Assembly: GCA_024683645.1 (NCBI GenBank)
Contig: JAIKYA010000012.1
Location: forward strand, 1-42,597
Reading direction: 5' to 3'
DNA length: 42,597 bases
DNA from: Lachnospiraceae bacterium
GTDB taxonomy: Bacteria; Bacillota; Clostridia; Lachnospirales; Lachnospiraceae
The notes under the pieces were generated by a model that was not told the DNA's origin, did no database searches, and worked only from the letters and a program-made list of their open reading frames with translations. This document shows, piece after piece, positions 9,381 to 17,077 of the stretch (position 1 is the first letter of the stretch; each line of letters begins with the position of its first letter). The position numbers and the translations under genes were made by a program.

Positions 9381-10730
9381 TTAACCTAATCTCTTAAGCA
9401 ATGCCTCACGCTGTTCTTCGTATCCCGGCTTTCCGAGCAGTGCGAACATGTTCTTCTTGTAGCTCTCCACACCCGGCTGGTTGAAAGGATTAACACCGAG
9501 TATGTATCCGCTCACACCGCAGGCAAACTCAAAGAAGTAGAACAACTCACCGAGATAAAACTCGTTGACCTCCGGAACATTGATCATCAGGTTGGGAACC
9601 TGTCCGTCTGTATGTGCAAGCACTGTTCCGTTCATTGCTGACTTATTGACGAAATCAACAGTCTTGCCGCTTAAGTAATTCAGACCGTCGAGATCAACCG
9701 GCTCTTCTTCTATAGTAAGAGTTTCTTTGGAAGTCTCTACATTGATGACTGTTTCAAAAATGTTTCTGGAACCGTCCTGTATGAACTGTCCCATTGAATG
9801 CAGATCTGTTGTAAGGTCTACGCTTGCGGGGAAGATACCTCTCTGGTCCTTGCCCTCGCTCTCTCCGTAGAGCTGCTTCCACCATTCGGATACAAAGTGG
9901 AGTGCAGGCTCATAGTTTGCAAGTATCTCTATGCATTTGCCCTTTCTTAACAGTATATTACGTACTGCAGCATACTTAAGGGCATCGTTGTTCTCGAAAG
10001 AATTCTCAAGAGCTTTCTTTCTTCCGGAAGCTGCGCCCTCCATCAGCTTATCAATATCCGCACCCGAAACAGCGATGGGAAGCAGACCTACTGCGGTAAG
10101 CACGGAGAACCTTCCTCCTACGTCATCGGGTACCACAAAGCTCTCATAACCTTCTTCGGTAGCAAGATTCTTAAGCGATCCTCTTGCCTTATCGGTTGTT
10201 GCATATATACGTTTTGCAGCTTCGGCCTTACCGTACTTTGCCTCAAGCTTTTTCTTAAGTATACGGAAAGCTATAGCCGGCTCTGTTGTTGTGCCCGACT
10301 TGGAGATCATGTTAATGGAGAAATCCCTGTCACCTATCACTTCAACGAGATGTGTAAGATAGGTTGAACTGATGGAATTACCGCAGAAATAGATCTCGGG
10401 AGTCTTTCTCTGCTCCTTGGGCAGCACATTGTAAAAACTGTGACGCAGGAACTCTATCGCAGCCCTTGCTCCGAGATAGGAACCGCCGATACCTATAACA
10501 ACCAGCACATCGCTGTCTGATTTTATCTTCTCTGCTGCCTTCTTGATCCTTGCAAACTCTTCCTTATCATAATCGACCGGAAGATCTATCCATCCCAGGA
10601 AATCATTTCCGGGCCCCTTCTTTGAAACGAGAAGTTCACTTGCATCCACTGCAAGCTTCTTCATCTGCTCTACTTCATGATCTGCTATAAAACATCCTGC
10701 TTTTGAAAGATCGAAACTAACCTGTGCCAT
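9381..10730 (-). CDS. pgi: Glucose-6-phosphate isomerase
   Basis: Cytosolic glycolytic enzyme interconverting glucose 6-phosphate and fructose 6-phosphate. The 449-residue length is that of the shorter Firmicutes form. Recognisable segments are the sugar-phosphate loop [14 protein letters not shown], the SIS motif [32 protein letters not shown], the catalytic-Glu region [10 protein letters not shown] and the C-terminal region around the catalytic Lys ([17 protein letters not shown]). The start has a good ribosome site (AAGGAG, eight bases). It is followed by a strong terminator, so it is probably the last gene of its transcript or monocistronic. No odd features. Confidence 0.96.
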   Translation of the reverse strand: MAQVSFDLSKAGCFIADHEVEQMKKLAVDASELLVSKKGPGNDFLGWIDLPVDYDKEEFARIKKAAEKIKSDSDVLVVIGIGGSYLGARAAIEFLRHSFYNVLPKEQRKTPEIYFCGNSISSTYLTHLVEVIGDRDFSINMISKSGTTTEPAIAFRILKKKLEAKYGKAEAAKRIYATTDKARGSLKNLATEEGYESFVVPDDVGGRFSVLTAVGLLPIAVSGADIDKLMEGAASGRKKALENSFENNDALKYAAVRNILLRKGKCIEILANYEPALHFVSEWWKQLYGESEGKDQRGIFPASVDLTTDLHSMGQFIQDGSRNIFETVINVETSKETLTIEEEPVDLDGLNYLSGKTVDFVNKSAMNGTVLAHTDGQVPNLMINVPEVNEFYLGELFYFFEFACGVSGYILGVNPFNQPGVESYKKNMFALLGKPGYEEQREALLKRLG

Positions 10731-10773
10731 CTTAACAGCTCCTTTTCTTTATTGTTGCGGCTATCTGCCGATT

Positions 10774-11457
10774 TCAAAGTTTATCACTAACTTCCGGATA
10801 TGTAAAGCTCCATGCCGGCGGGCGCTTAAACTGCATTTTCTCCTTCGTTACCGGATGATCAAATTCCAGCATATACGCACACAGCCTGATATCCTTAATA
10901 TTCTGTTCTGCCGAGTACGCACAGGCTTCCTCATCAGCATATTTCCTGTCTCCAAGTATGGGTAATCCGGCAGCCGACAGCTGCAGCCTTATCTGATGAT
11001 GCCTGCCCGTAAGCAGTTTTATCTTTAATAATGTAGTTCTGTCTTTGACTGCTGCCACTTCATATTCAAGCCTGGCCTCTTTTGCCGCCGGATCGTTTTT
11101 CGCTGAGATAAGGGAAAGATTGCCCTTCCCGGCTTTCTTGATAAAGTCGGTGAGCATGCCTCTGCCGGCCGGTGCTCTTCCGTATACTTCCGCAAGATAT
11201 ATTTTGTTCATGCCCTCCGCGGATACGGCTTTGCTTAAGACAGCTGCCGATTCCCGGTCTTTTGCAAAAACCACCAGACCTTCCACGGGCTGGTCAAGCC
11301 TGTGTATCATAAAAAGGCCCGAACCTTTCAGATAGCGCTTCAGCTCACCCATCATATCCCTCTGGGAGAGATCGGCACTTTCCACTGCTATCCCCGGACC
11401 CTTCCTGCATACACAAAGGTGCTCATCTTCATGGATTATCTCTATTCTTCCGTCCAT
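10774..11457 (-). CDS. RluA-family pseudouridine synthase
   Basis: A 227-residue enzyme of the RluA family, which isomerises uridines to pseudouridine in rRNA or tRNA. The catalytic-aspartate motif is seen as MIHRLDQPVEGLVVFAKD, and the later family motifs as LLTGRHHQIRLQLSAAGLPILGD with the conserved Arg-His-Gln-Ile-Arg. The S4 RNA-binding domain found in many relatives is absent, as in the short RluA/YlyB-like subgroup. The HRLD motif is followed by QPVEG instead of the usual x-x-TSG, a mild departure. It starts three bases after the regulator gene, with GAGGG directly before the ATG. The RNA target is not predictable. Confidence 0.88.
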   Translation of the reverse strand: MDGRIEIIHEDEHLCVCRKGPGIAVESADLSQRDMMGELKRYLKGSGLFMIHRLDQPVEGLVVFAKDRESAAVLSKAVSAEGMNKIYLAEVYGRAPAGRGMLTDFIKKAGKGNLSLISAKNDPAAKEARLEYEVAAVKDRTTLLKIKLLTGRHHQIRLQLSAAGLPILGDRKYADEEACAYSAEQNIKDIRLCAYMLEFDHPVTKEKMQFKRPPAWSFTYPEVSDKL

Positions 11458-11460
11458 CCC

Positions 11461-12144
11461 TCAGGCATCCTGTAATACCTTGAAACAATACCCTTCACGC
11501 CAGCGTGTTTCTATTATCCTCGGGTGCTTCGCGTTCTCTTCTATCTTCTCCCTGAGCTTCCTTACATGCACCACCACGGTGGCTTTGCTCCCGTTATAAT
11601 CATCGCCCCAGATCTCACGATACAGCACTTTTCCGTCTATCATCATCTCCGCATGCAGCATCAGATATTTGAGCAGCTCATATTCTTTATTGGTAAGCCT
11701 GCACCGCTCCCCTCTCACTTCCACATTCCTGCTGTTCATATCCAGCTTCACGCCGGAGATACTTATGATGTCACGGCCCGGGCGGTGTTCCTTAAGTCTT
11801 TTGTACAGTTCAAGCTTGGAATCCACTCTGGCAGTAAACTCGCCCATTCTCAGGGGCATACCTATGCAGTCATCCGCCCCGGCTTTAAGGCATTTGATGA
11901 TCCCTGATTCACTGTTATCGGAAAGGACCACTATCAGAGGGATCTCCGTACGCTGTCTGCATCTTGCCACGGAAGCGTCATTATCACATTCAAAAATGAC
12001 CAGGGCAAATCTTTTTTCTTTAAGAGATGCAAGACCCGCGTTCTCATCCGTTTCGATGGTAACGTCGTGGTCATGCATCTCAAGATAGTCTCTGATCATT
12101 TCGTTATTGCTGTCGGTTTTTCCTATGACAAGTATCTCGCTCAT
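11461..12144 (-). CDS. OmpR-type regulator with a degenerate receiver domain
   Basis: A 227-residue two-domain protein. The C-terminal half (about 128-224) is a standard OmpR/PhoB winged-helix DNA-binding domain (LTNKEYELLKYLM, VVHVRKLREKIEE, IIETRWREGYCF). The N-terminal half has the receiver fold but the phosphorylation site is altered: the acidic pair after the first strand is Gly8-Lys9, the acceptor Asp position is Glu52 (VIFECDN), and the Lys before the conserved Pro is Met (CIGMPL). It therefore probably acts without phosphorylation; Glu may mimic the phosphorylated state. No histidine kinase lies nearby. The ATG has no SD and an extended -10 box six bases ahead. It also lies 20 bases after hsp20, so read-through is possible. 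Confidence 0.9.
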   Translation of the reverse strand: MSEILVIGKTDSNNEMIRDYLEMHDHDVTIETDENAGLASLKEKRFALVIFECDNDASVARCRQRTEIPLIVVLSDNSESGIIKCLKAGADDCIGMPLRMGEFTARVDSKLELYKRLKEHRPGRDIISISGVKLDMNSRNVEVRGERCRLTNKEYELLKYLMLHAEMMIDGKVLYREIWGDDYNGSKATVVVHVRKLREKIEENAKHPRIIETRWREGYCFKVLQDA

Positions 12145-12159
12145 GCGGACATTATATCA
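12142..12159 (-). promoter_or_regulatory. Extended -10 promoter, candidate leaderless start of the regulator gene
   Basis: The minus strand reads TGA-TATAAT (12159-12151), six bases, then the ATG at 12144. The usual distance from -10 to start places the first transcribed base at the A of the ATG. No -35 hexamer and no SD are visible. Confidence 0.45.
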
Positions 12160-12164
12160 TATTT

Positions 12165-12596
12165 TTATCCGATAGATATTATTTTCTTCTCCTCGATCTG
12201 AGGCTTTTTCTCCTCCGAAGGGAATTCGATGTTCAGTACACCGTTCTCAAAGTTGGCCTTGATATCTTCCTCGGTAAGGTGCTTTCCGACGAAATAGCTC
12301 CTCCTGCACTCACCGGTATGACGCTCTCTGTAAACTACGTTGCCTTCGTCGTCCTTCTCTTCATTGGTGGTATCGTTACCGGCGCTGATGGTAAGGTAAC
12401 CGTCCCTGAGCTCAGCCTTGATATCTTCCTTCTTATATCCAGGCATATCCACCTTCATGAAATAGGTTCCGTCTTTCTCAACTATATCCGTTCTCATGGG
12501 ATGTGCCATACGGTTAAAAGCGCTTACCGGCTTTCCGAACATATCATCCAGAAAGTTGTTCATAAATCTGTCTTCAAAAATACTCGGTGCATACAT
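12165..12596 (-). CDS. hsp20: Hsp20/alpha-crystallin small heat-shock protein
   Basis: A 143-residue ATP-independent holdase that binds unfolding proteins in the cytosol. The alpha-crystallin domain spans about residues 33-135: DIVEKDGTYFMKVDMPGYKKEDI, the family motif DGYLTISA, RSYFVG and the GVLNIEFP strand, ending in a short IIEEK-type tail (KKIISIG). Length is typical of IbpA/Hsp18 proteins. It has a strong ribosome site (AAAGGAGGA, seven bases before ATG 12596). The promoter at 12683-12711 is overlapped by a perfect CIRCE operator, so HrcA repression with induction by heat is expected. It may be co-transcribed with the regulator gene 20 bases downstream. Confidence 0.96.
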   Translation of the reverse strand: MYAPSIFEDRFMNNFLDDMFGKPVSAFNRMAHPMRTDIVEKDGTYFMKVDMPGYKKEDIKAELRDGYLTISAGNDTTNEEKDDEGNVVYRERHTGECRRSYFVGKHLTEEDIKANFENGVLNIEFPSEEKKPQIEEKKIISIG

Positions 12597-12682
12597 AAGT
12601 CATTCCTCCTTTATGTTCCGGTGCGTCTGCAGAACCCTGTGTCCTGTCCGCCTTCCGCTATGTTTTCTTAAGAACTGACGTA

Positions 12683-12711
12683 AGTATAACACCATTGTTA
12701 GCACTCGTCAA
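12683..12711 (-). promoter_or_regulatory. Sigma-A-type promoter of hsp20
   Basis: Minus strand TTGACG (12711-12706), a 17-base spacer and TATACT (12688-12683). The -35 lies inside the CIRCE spacer and right arm region, so operator binding should block RNA polymerase directly. Confidence 0.8.
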
Positions 12712-12724
12712 GAGTGAGTGCTAA
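12698..12724. promoter_or_regulatory. CIRCE operator (HrcA binding site)
   Basis: A perfect TTAGCACTC-N9-GAGTGCTAA inverted repeat, the exact consensus recognised by the heat-shock repressor HrcA. It overlaps the hsp20 promoter; hrcA, groESL and dnaK are not in this window. Confidence 0.97.
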
Positions 12725-12752
12725 CAATTTCTGTGAATTTTTTGTGTCCCAT

Positions 12753-14825
12753 TTACAGTCTGCTCATCCAGACTTCAGCCAGATCGGTCCATTTACCGGC
12801 ATCCCTGATCAGGCTCTTGTCTATTGGCATTACGGGAGGTTCCTGTTCTCCGGAGAACTGGGCTTCCAGTTCAGCCTTCCTCTGCTCGCTGACATTCACA
12901 CCCTTGCCTTCACGTACCGCACCGACTGCACGCCATACCTGTTCCATGGTATACTCGGGACCTGACCAGCCTCTGAAGAACTTTTCGTCGGCTGTGGACA
13001 TTCCGTGCCAGCCTGCAGGGAATACGTAATGTGCGAAGGGTATCTTCTTTTCCCTCAGTGCCATTGCAAAGAGGTAGCTGTTTTCCACGGGAACGACATC
13101 GTCACCGACTGTCTGCCAGATAAAGCAGGGCGGAGTATTGTCCTTAACCTGTTTTTCAAGAGAGAAGTATTCCAGTTCCTCTGCGGAAGGTTCGCGTCCC
13201 AGAAGTGCTTCTATGGAATACTGGTGGGTATATTTCTTATCCGTAGTGATCACGGGATATGCGAGTATCACGCCGTCCGGACGGTTAGAGAACTTTGCAT
13301 ATTCCGGATTTTTATCTTCAACGTCATCAAAATGTACGGCAAGTGATCCGCACACATGCGCTGCTGCCGAGAAACCGCACACTATAAGCTTTCTGCTGCC
13401 AAGTCCGTACTTGTCGGCATTCTTTCTGATGTAGCGCACTGCTCTTGAGATATCCCAAAGAGGCTGCTTTTTCAAAGGCACCGACATGGTGATATCCGTA
13501 GTATAAGTGAGGACAAAGACATTCATGCCGCGGTCAAAAAAGTTTCTCGCCGTCAGCTCACCCTCATGAGCACATACCATACAGTAACCGCCGCCCGGAA
13601 GTATCAGCATGCAGTCATGCTCTTCTTCGTCGTTGTGCAGATAGGCAAACATCCCCGGCACAAAACCGTATGCAGCGGGATAATCATATTCACCTTCTTC
13701 CCAGATCTTTACGGGCCTGAATCTCATGTTATTCTCGGGCATGCCCACTGGTTTAAAGCTTTCTTCGGGATAATCCGCCTTCCATTCATCTATCTCCTCT
13801 TTCGGGACTGTCAGCTCCATCACCGAATAATACGCAGGCTTTGCCTCGCATTTATCATCAAAAAGAAGCGGATAGCTTTTCTCGCGTCTGAAACCTGTCA
13901 GCCAGGAATCACCGTCACGCAGATTCCATAAAGTCACGCATGTAACATTTGCCTTCCCGCTTTTTTTCGCATCCAAGAGTATACCGAAGAATTTAGCATA
14001 ACGCTCAGCGAGTGCCTTCTGCGACTCCTCCGAAGGATCGTTATTGTGGATATCCATTTCCGTTACATGTATCTCAAGCCCTGTTGCCCCATACATTTCA
14101 AGTGCGGTCTTATATACTTCGGGATCAGGATAGTCCATGACCAGATGTGACTGCAGTCCCATACCGTCCACAAGCTTTTCATCCATGAGCGGTTTTAATA
14201 CTTCCTTAAGTATGAAGTCCCTCTTCCATTCCTGCGAAGTCTCGTAATCGTTATAGAAAAGCGACACGCCGGGAGCAGCATATTTCCTTGCGATCCTGAA
14301 TGCCTGCAGCACAAAATCCTCACCTACAGCCTTATACCAGGGTGACTTTTTTCTCCATCCTCCCTCATCCACGGCTTCATTCACAACATCCCAGGCATAG
14401 ATTATCCCGGGATATTCCGTCTGTACAAAACCGAGCACTCCGCTTATATAGCTTTCGAGTCTCTTAAGCATGGTCTCCCTGTCAGCTCTCGGACGCATCT
14501 CGTTGTATTCCTCGTGAAAGAACCACTTTGGAGTCTGGTTGTGCCATGCAAGTGTATGTCCGCGCATGGAGATACCGTTTGCTTTTGCAAATTCAAGATA
14601 CTGCCTGGCTCTCTCAAAAGTAAGCGCCGGTGCCAGATCATATTTCTCAGGATCTTCCTTGCATTTTTCCATATCAAGGAAGAACTGCGGCTTCATATCA
14701 TTTTCACAGGTAAAACTGTTGAACTGAGCCTTCAGCAGTTCCATATGTGCCGGTGTATGAAGATTAAACAGCGATATCGCCGCACCTATCTTAAAATCCT
14801 TTTCAAATGCCGTTTTCAGTACCAT
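12753..14825 (-). CDS. Intracellular GH10 endo-beta-xylanase fused to an alpha/beta-hydrolase esterase
   Basis: A 690-residue two-enzyme protein. Residues about 1-340 form a GH10 barrel with RGHTLAWHNQTP, the acid/base Glu in WDVVNEAVDEGG (about 150) and the nucleophile Glu in EIHVTEMDIHNN (about 256). Residues about 370-640 form an esterase of the acetyl-xylan or feruloyl esterase type: LPGGGYCMVCAHEGE (oxyanion hole), nucleophile Ser in CGFSAAAHVCG, Asp in GDDVVPVENS and His in GWHGMS. No signal peptide is present, so it should act on short substituted xylo-oligosaccharides in the cytosol. ATG 14825 was chosen because GAGGAGG lies six bases upstream; an earlier ATG (14840) overlaps the preceding stop but lacks an SD. 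It sits at the end of the cobalamin unit with no room for a separate intergenic promoter. Confidence 0.93.
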   Translation of the reverse strand: MVLKTAFEKDFKIGAAISLFNLHTPAHMELLKAQFNSFTCENDMKPQFFLDMEKCKEDPEKYDLAPALTFERARQYLEFAKANGISMRGHTLAWHNQTPKWFFHEEYNEMRPRADRETMLKRLESYISGVLGFVQTEYPGIIYAWDVVNEAVDEGGWRKKSPWYKAVGEDFVLQAFRIARKYAAPGVSLFYNDYETSQEWKRDFILKEVLKPLMDEKLVDGMGLQSHLVMDYPDPEVYKTALEMYGATGLEIHVTEMDIHNNDPSEESQKALAERYAKFFGILLDAKKSGKANVTCVTLWNLRDGDSWLTGFRREKSYPLLFDDKCEAKPAYYSVMELTVPKEEIDEWKADYPEESFKPVGMPENNMRFRPVKIWEEGEYDYPAAYGFVPGMFAYLHNDEEEHDCMLILPGGGYCMVCAHEGELTARNFFDRGMNVFVLTYTTDITMSVPLKKQPLWDISRAVRYIRKNADKYGLGSRKLIVCGFSAAAHVCGSLAVHFDDVEDKNPEYAKFSNRPDGVILAYPVITTDKKYTHQYSIEALLGREPSAEELEYFSLEKQVKDNTPPCFIWQTVGDDVVPVENSYLFAMALREKKIPFAHYVFPAGWHGMSTADEKFFRGWSGPEYTMEQVWRAVGAVREGKGVNVSEQRKAELEAQFSGEQEPPVMPIDKSLIRDAGKWTDLAEVWMSRL

Positions 14826-14836
14826 GTAATACCTCC

Positions 14837-15100
14837 TCATTTATCCGTGTGGGTTTTAGAACGATTCTGTTCCTTAAGCATATCCATTATCCTGTCGTAG
14901 TTTTCAGCTCTGTGCGGAAAAACACAGTTAAGACAGCTCTTTATCTTTCTGTCTCCCTTTTCGATGATCTCAAAGTTTCCCGGACAGTTTAAGTTATACA
15001 GCGGACAATAACAGAACAGACAGTTAAGATCTTCCTCTGTTTTATGACAGGGATAATACTCACATTCCCTGTTGGCGAAAAAACGACTGGAATTCTGCAA
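14837..15100 (-). CDS. Cysteine-rich small protein of cobalamin clusters
   Basis: An 87-residue protein with eight cysteines, in CEYYPCHK, CLFCYCPLYNLNCPG and SCLNCVFPH. It resembles the Cys-rich small-domain family (PF04071) often found in corrinoid gene clusters; its role is unknown, and metal or cluster binding is a guess from the cysteine pattern. The start is TTG at 15100, preceded by GGGGGAAG; the nearby ATG at 15114 is out of frame and the family's usual N-terminus (FFANRECEYYPC) begins right after this TTG. It lies 92 bases after cobQ, and that gap shows no convincing promoter. Its stop overlaps a possible early ATG of the xylanase gene. Confidence 0.8.
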   Translation of the reverse strand: MQNSSRFFANRECEYYPCHKTEEDLNCLFCYCPLYNLNCPGNFEIIEKGDRKIKSCLNCVFPHRAENYDRIMDMLKEQNRSKTHTDK

Positions 15101-15192
15101 TTTTCTTCCCCCATTTATACTTACTTTTCCGGGATGATCACATATTCCATTTTACACTTATGAATTGATATTTTGCTACGCAAGTTTTGCTG

Positions 15193-16035
15193 TTATCTAA
15201 TGAGGCTGAGTATGCTTTCGATCTGGAGGTTTTCTTCCATAGCATCGGCAAGCAGTTCAAACTGCTCATTTCTGTATGCGGCATCACTCGCACTTCTTTC
15301 AGTCTTTGGATTAACCGTATCCTTCAGACTGTCTTCCTCCTCTATATCTACCTTCAGATATGGCAGTACTCCGTAAACAGGCACTCCTGTCAGTTCCTCT
15401 ATCTGCGTGATCCCCGGGAGCAGGAGTTTTATATCACCGCGGAACTTATTGATGATCACTCCCTTTACACGTGCCCTTTCCTGTTCTTCAAGAAGTGCGA
15501 GAGTTCCGTATATCTGTGCAAATACTCCTCCCCTGTCGATATCCGCAGCGAGCAGCACGTCACAGTCTGCCATCTCCGCCATGCCCATATTGACGATATC
15601 GTTCTGCTTCAGGTTGATCTCGGCCGGACTGCCGGCACCCTCAATGACGATGGCATCAAAGCTTTCTTCCAGCTCATGCAGAGCCTTAAGTATAAGCGGT
15701 TTCATTTCTGTCTTTTTCTTAAAGTATTCCATGGCTCGCATCTTACCGCGGCTCTCTCCGAGAACGATAAGTTCGCTGCACATATCTCCGCAGGGTTTGA
15801 GCAGTATTGGATTCATCTGCGGCAGGGGAGTGCATCCGGCTGCTTCTGCCTGTATCGCCTGTGCACGCGAAAACTGCAGACCGTCTGCCGTCACATGCGC
15901 TATATTTGACATATTCTGGGATTTGAACGGCGCTGCGGCGATCCCCCTGCGTTTCAGCACACGGAGCAGTCCCGTTGTCAGCAGGCTCTTGCCAACCGAT
16001 GACATGGTTCCCTGTATCATTAGCTTACGTGCCAT
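15193..16035 (-). CDS. cobQ: Short CobQ-like cobyric acid synthase lacking the glutaminase domain
   Basis: CobQ/CbiP amidates four side chains of adenosylcobyrinic acid a,c-diamide using ATP and glutamine. This 280-residue protein has a complete ATPase half: P-loop GTMSSVGKS (9-17), APFKSQNMSN, SRAQAIQAEAAG, MNPILLKPCGD, IEGAGSPAEINL, DIDRGGVFAQIYGT and LPYLKVDIEEEDSL. Full-length enzymes (about 490-510 residues) then carry a class I amidotransferase domain with GxCxGxQ and a His motif; here only about 20 linker residues follow before a tail (NEQFELLADAMEENL) that resembles the usual CobQ C-terminus. No amidotransferase is encoded in the gap downstream. The ATG (AAGGAG upstream) overlaps cobD by 11 bases. 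It may use free ammonia or a glutaminase encoded elsewhere, or be inactive. Confidence 0.85.
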   Translation of the reverse strand: MARKLMIQGTMSSVGKSLLTTGLLRVLKRRGIAAAPFKSQNMSNIAHVTADGLQFSRAQAIQAEAAGCTPLPQMNPILLKPCGDMCSELIVLGESRGKMRAMEYFKKKTEMKPLILKALHELEESFDAIVIEGAGSPAEINLKQNDIVNMGMAEMADCDVLLAADIDRGGVFAQIYGTLALLEEQERARVKGVIINKFRGDIKLLLPGITQIEELTGVPVYGVLPYLKVDIEEEDSLKDTVNPKTERSASDAAYRNEQFELLADAMEENLQIESILSLIR

Positions 16036-17077
16036 TTACTATCTCCTTTATCTCCGATATAAGCTGCATATTATCTTCGTGCTTCCTTACTGCGATCCTG
16101 CAGCTGTACTGTCCCCTTATACCCCTGTGATCACTGCAGTCTCTTATCAGTATACCTTTATCGATAAGAGGAACATAAAGTTCCACCGGGCTTTCAAAAA
16201 ATATAAAATCAGCTTCCGAAGGGAATACCCTCATCCCCAATTCTTTAAGTTTAACGGAAAGATATTCTCTCTCCTGCCCTATCAGGCTTAAGCTATCTTC
16301 CAGATATTCCTTTTCTTTTAAAGCCTGCACCCCCGCCACCTGCGCGGGTACGGAGATATTCCATTCGGGCAGCTGCATGGCGATATTATCCGCAAGCTCT
16401 CTGTCTGAGCATAGCGCATAGCCGAGCCGCAGTCCCGCAAAAGCGTAGAGTTTCGTAAAAGCTTTAAGCGACACTATACCTGCGCCGCTCTTAAAATATT
16501 CCGTATAGCTTTTTGCATCCCCGATAAAACCCAGGAATACTTCATCTGCCAGCAGCAGGCTCCCGTTCTCTGCACAGGACGAGACAGTCTCTTTCATGAT
16601 GCTTTCGTCAGGACATATACCCACCGGATTTGACGGATTTCCGATCACATAAACCGCAGGTTTAAGACGTCGTATCATTTCCGCCGTATCATACTCCGGA
16701 AGATAATCCTCAGCTGCATCCGCATAATGCAGCTCACAGCCTGCTGCCAGAAATGCTCTTTCATAACCGCCGAAAAACGGGCACTGCAAAAGCACCCTCC
16801 TTCCGGCATATGCGTGTGCCACAGCCATTATCAGCTCGGATGCACCTGCTCCCAAAACGATCTGCCCTGCGGCAATAACTTCTTCTTCCGAAATTGCAGT
16901 TAGCAACTCCCGTGAAGTGATATCCGGATAGGCAGCAAACGAATCAATACTATCTGCAAGCACACGCGCTACTCCTTCAGGCAGTCCCAGGGGATTTACG
17001 TTCACGGAAAAATCCAGACGGATCTTCTTCCCCCCGGAATCTCCGCCGTGTTTATATACCCGCGTGTTCACATGCAT
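16025..17077 (-). CDS. cobD: L-threonine-O-3-phosphate decarboxylase
   Basis: PLP enzyme that makes (R)-1-amino-2-propanol phosphate, the linker between corrin ring and nucleotide loop. The 350-residue protein starts with the CobD-type KHGGDSGGKKIRLDFSVNVNPLG, has GNPSNPVGI, an ADEVFLGF segment and the Schiff-base lysine in FTKLYAFAGLRLGYAL. It lies in a cobalamin operon next to cbiB, which consumes its product; this separates it from the related histidinol-phosphate aminotransferases. It overlaps cbiB by ten bases upstream and cobQ by 11 downstream. The SD is weak, in keeping with translational coupling. The name follows Salmonella usage. Confidence 0.92.
   Translation of the reverse strand: MHVNTRVYKHGGDSGGKKIRLDFSVNVNPLGLPEGVARVLADSIDSFAAYPDITSRELLTAISEEEVIAAGQIVLGAGASELIMAVAHAYAGRRVLLQCPFFGGYERAFLAAGCELHYADAAEDYLPEYDTAEMIRRLKPAVYVIGNPSNPVGICPDESIMKETVSSCAENGSLLLADEVFLGFIGDAKSYTEYFKSGAGIVSLKAFTKLYAFAGLRLGYALCSDRELADNIAMQLPEWNISVPAQVAGVQALKEKEYLEDSLSLIGQEREYLSVKLKELGMRVFPSEADFIFFESPVELYVPLIDKGILIRDCSDHRGIRGQYSCRIAVRKHEDNMQLISEIKEIVNGT

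Noticed and set aside
12699-12760. CIRCE as regulator of the xylanase gene
   Set aside because: It lies after the xylanase stop and directly overlaps the hsp20 promoter, so it belongs to hsp20.
15407-16291. Plus-strand open frame (294 codons) opposite cobQ and cobD
   Set aside because: Ser/Ile-rich mirror of the cobQ frame; it crosses two real genes and has no SD.
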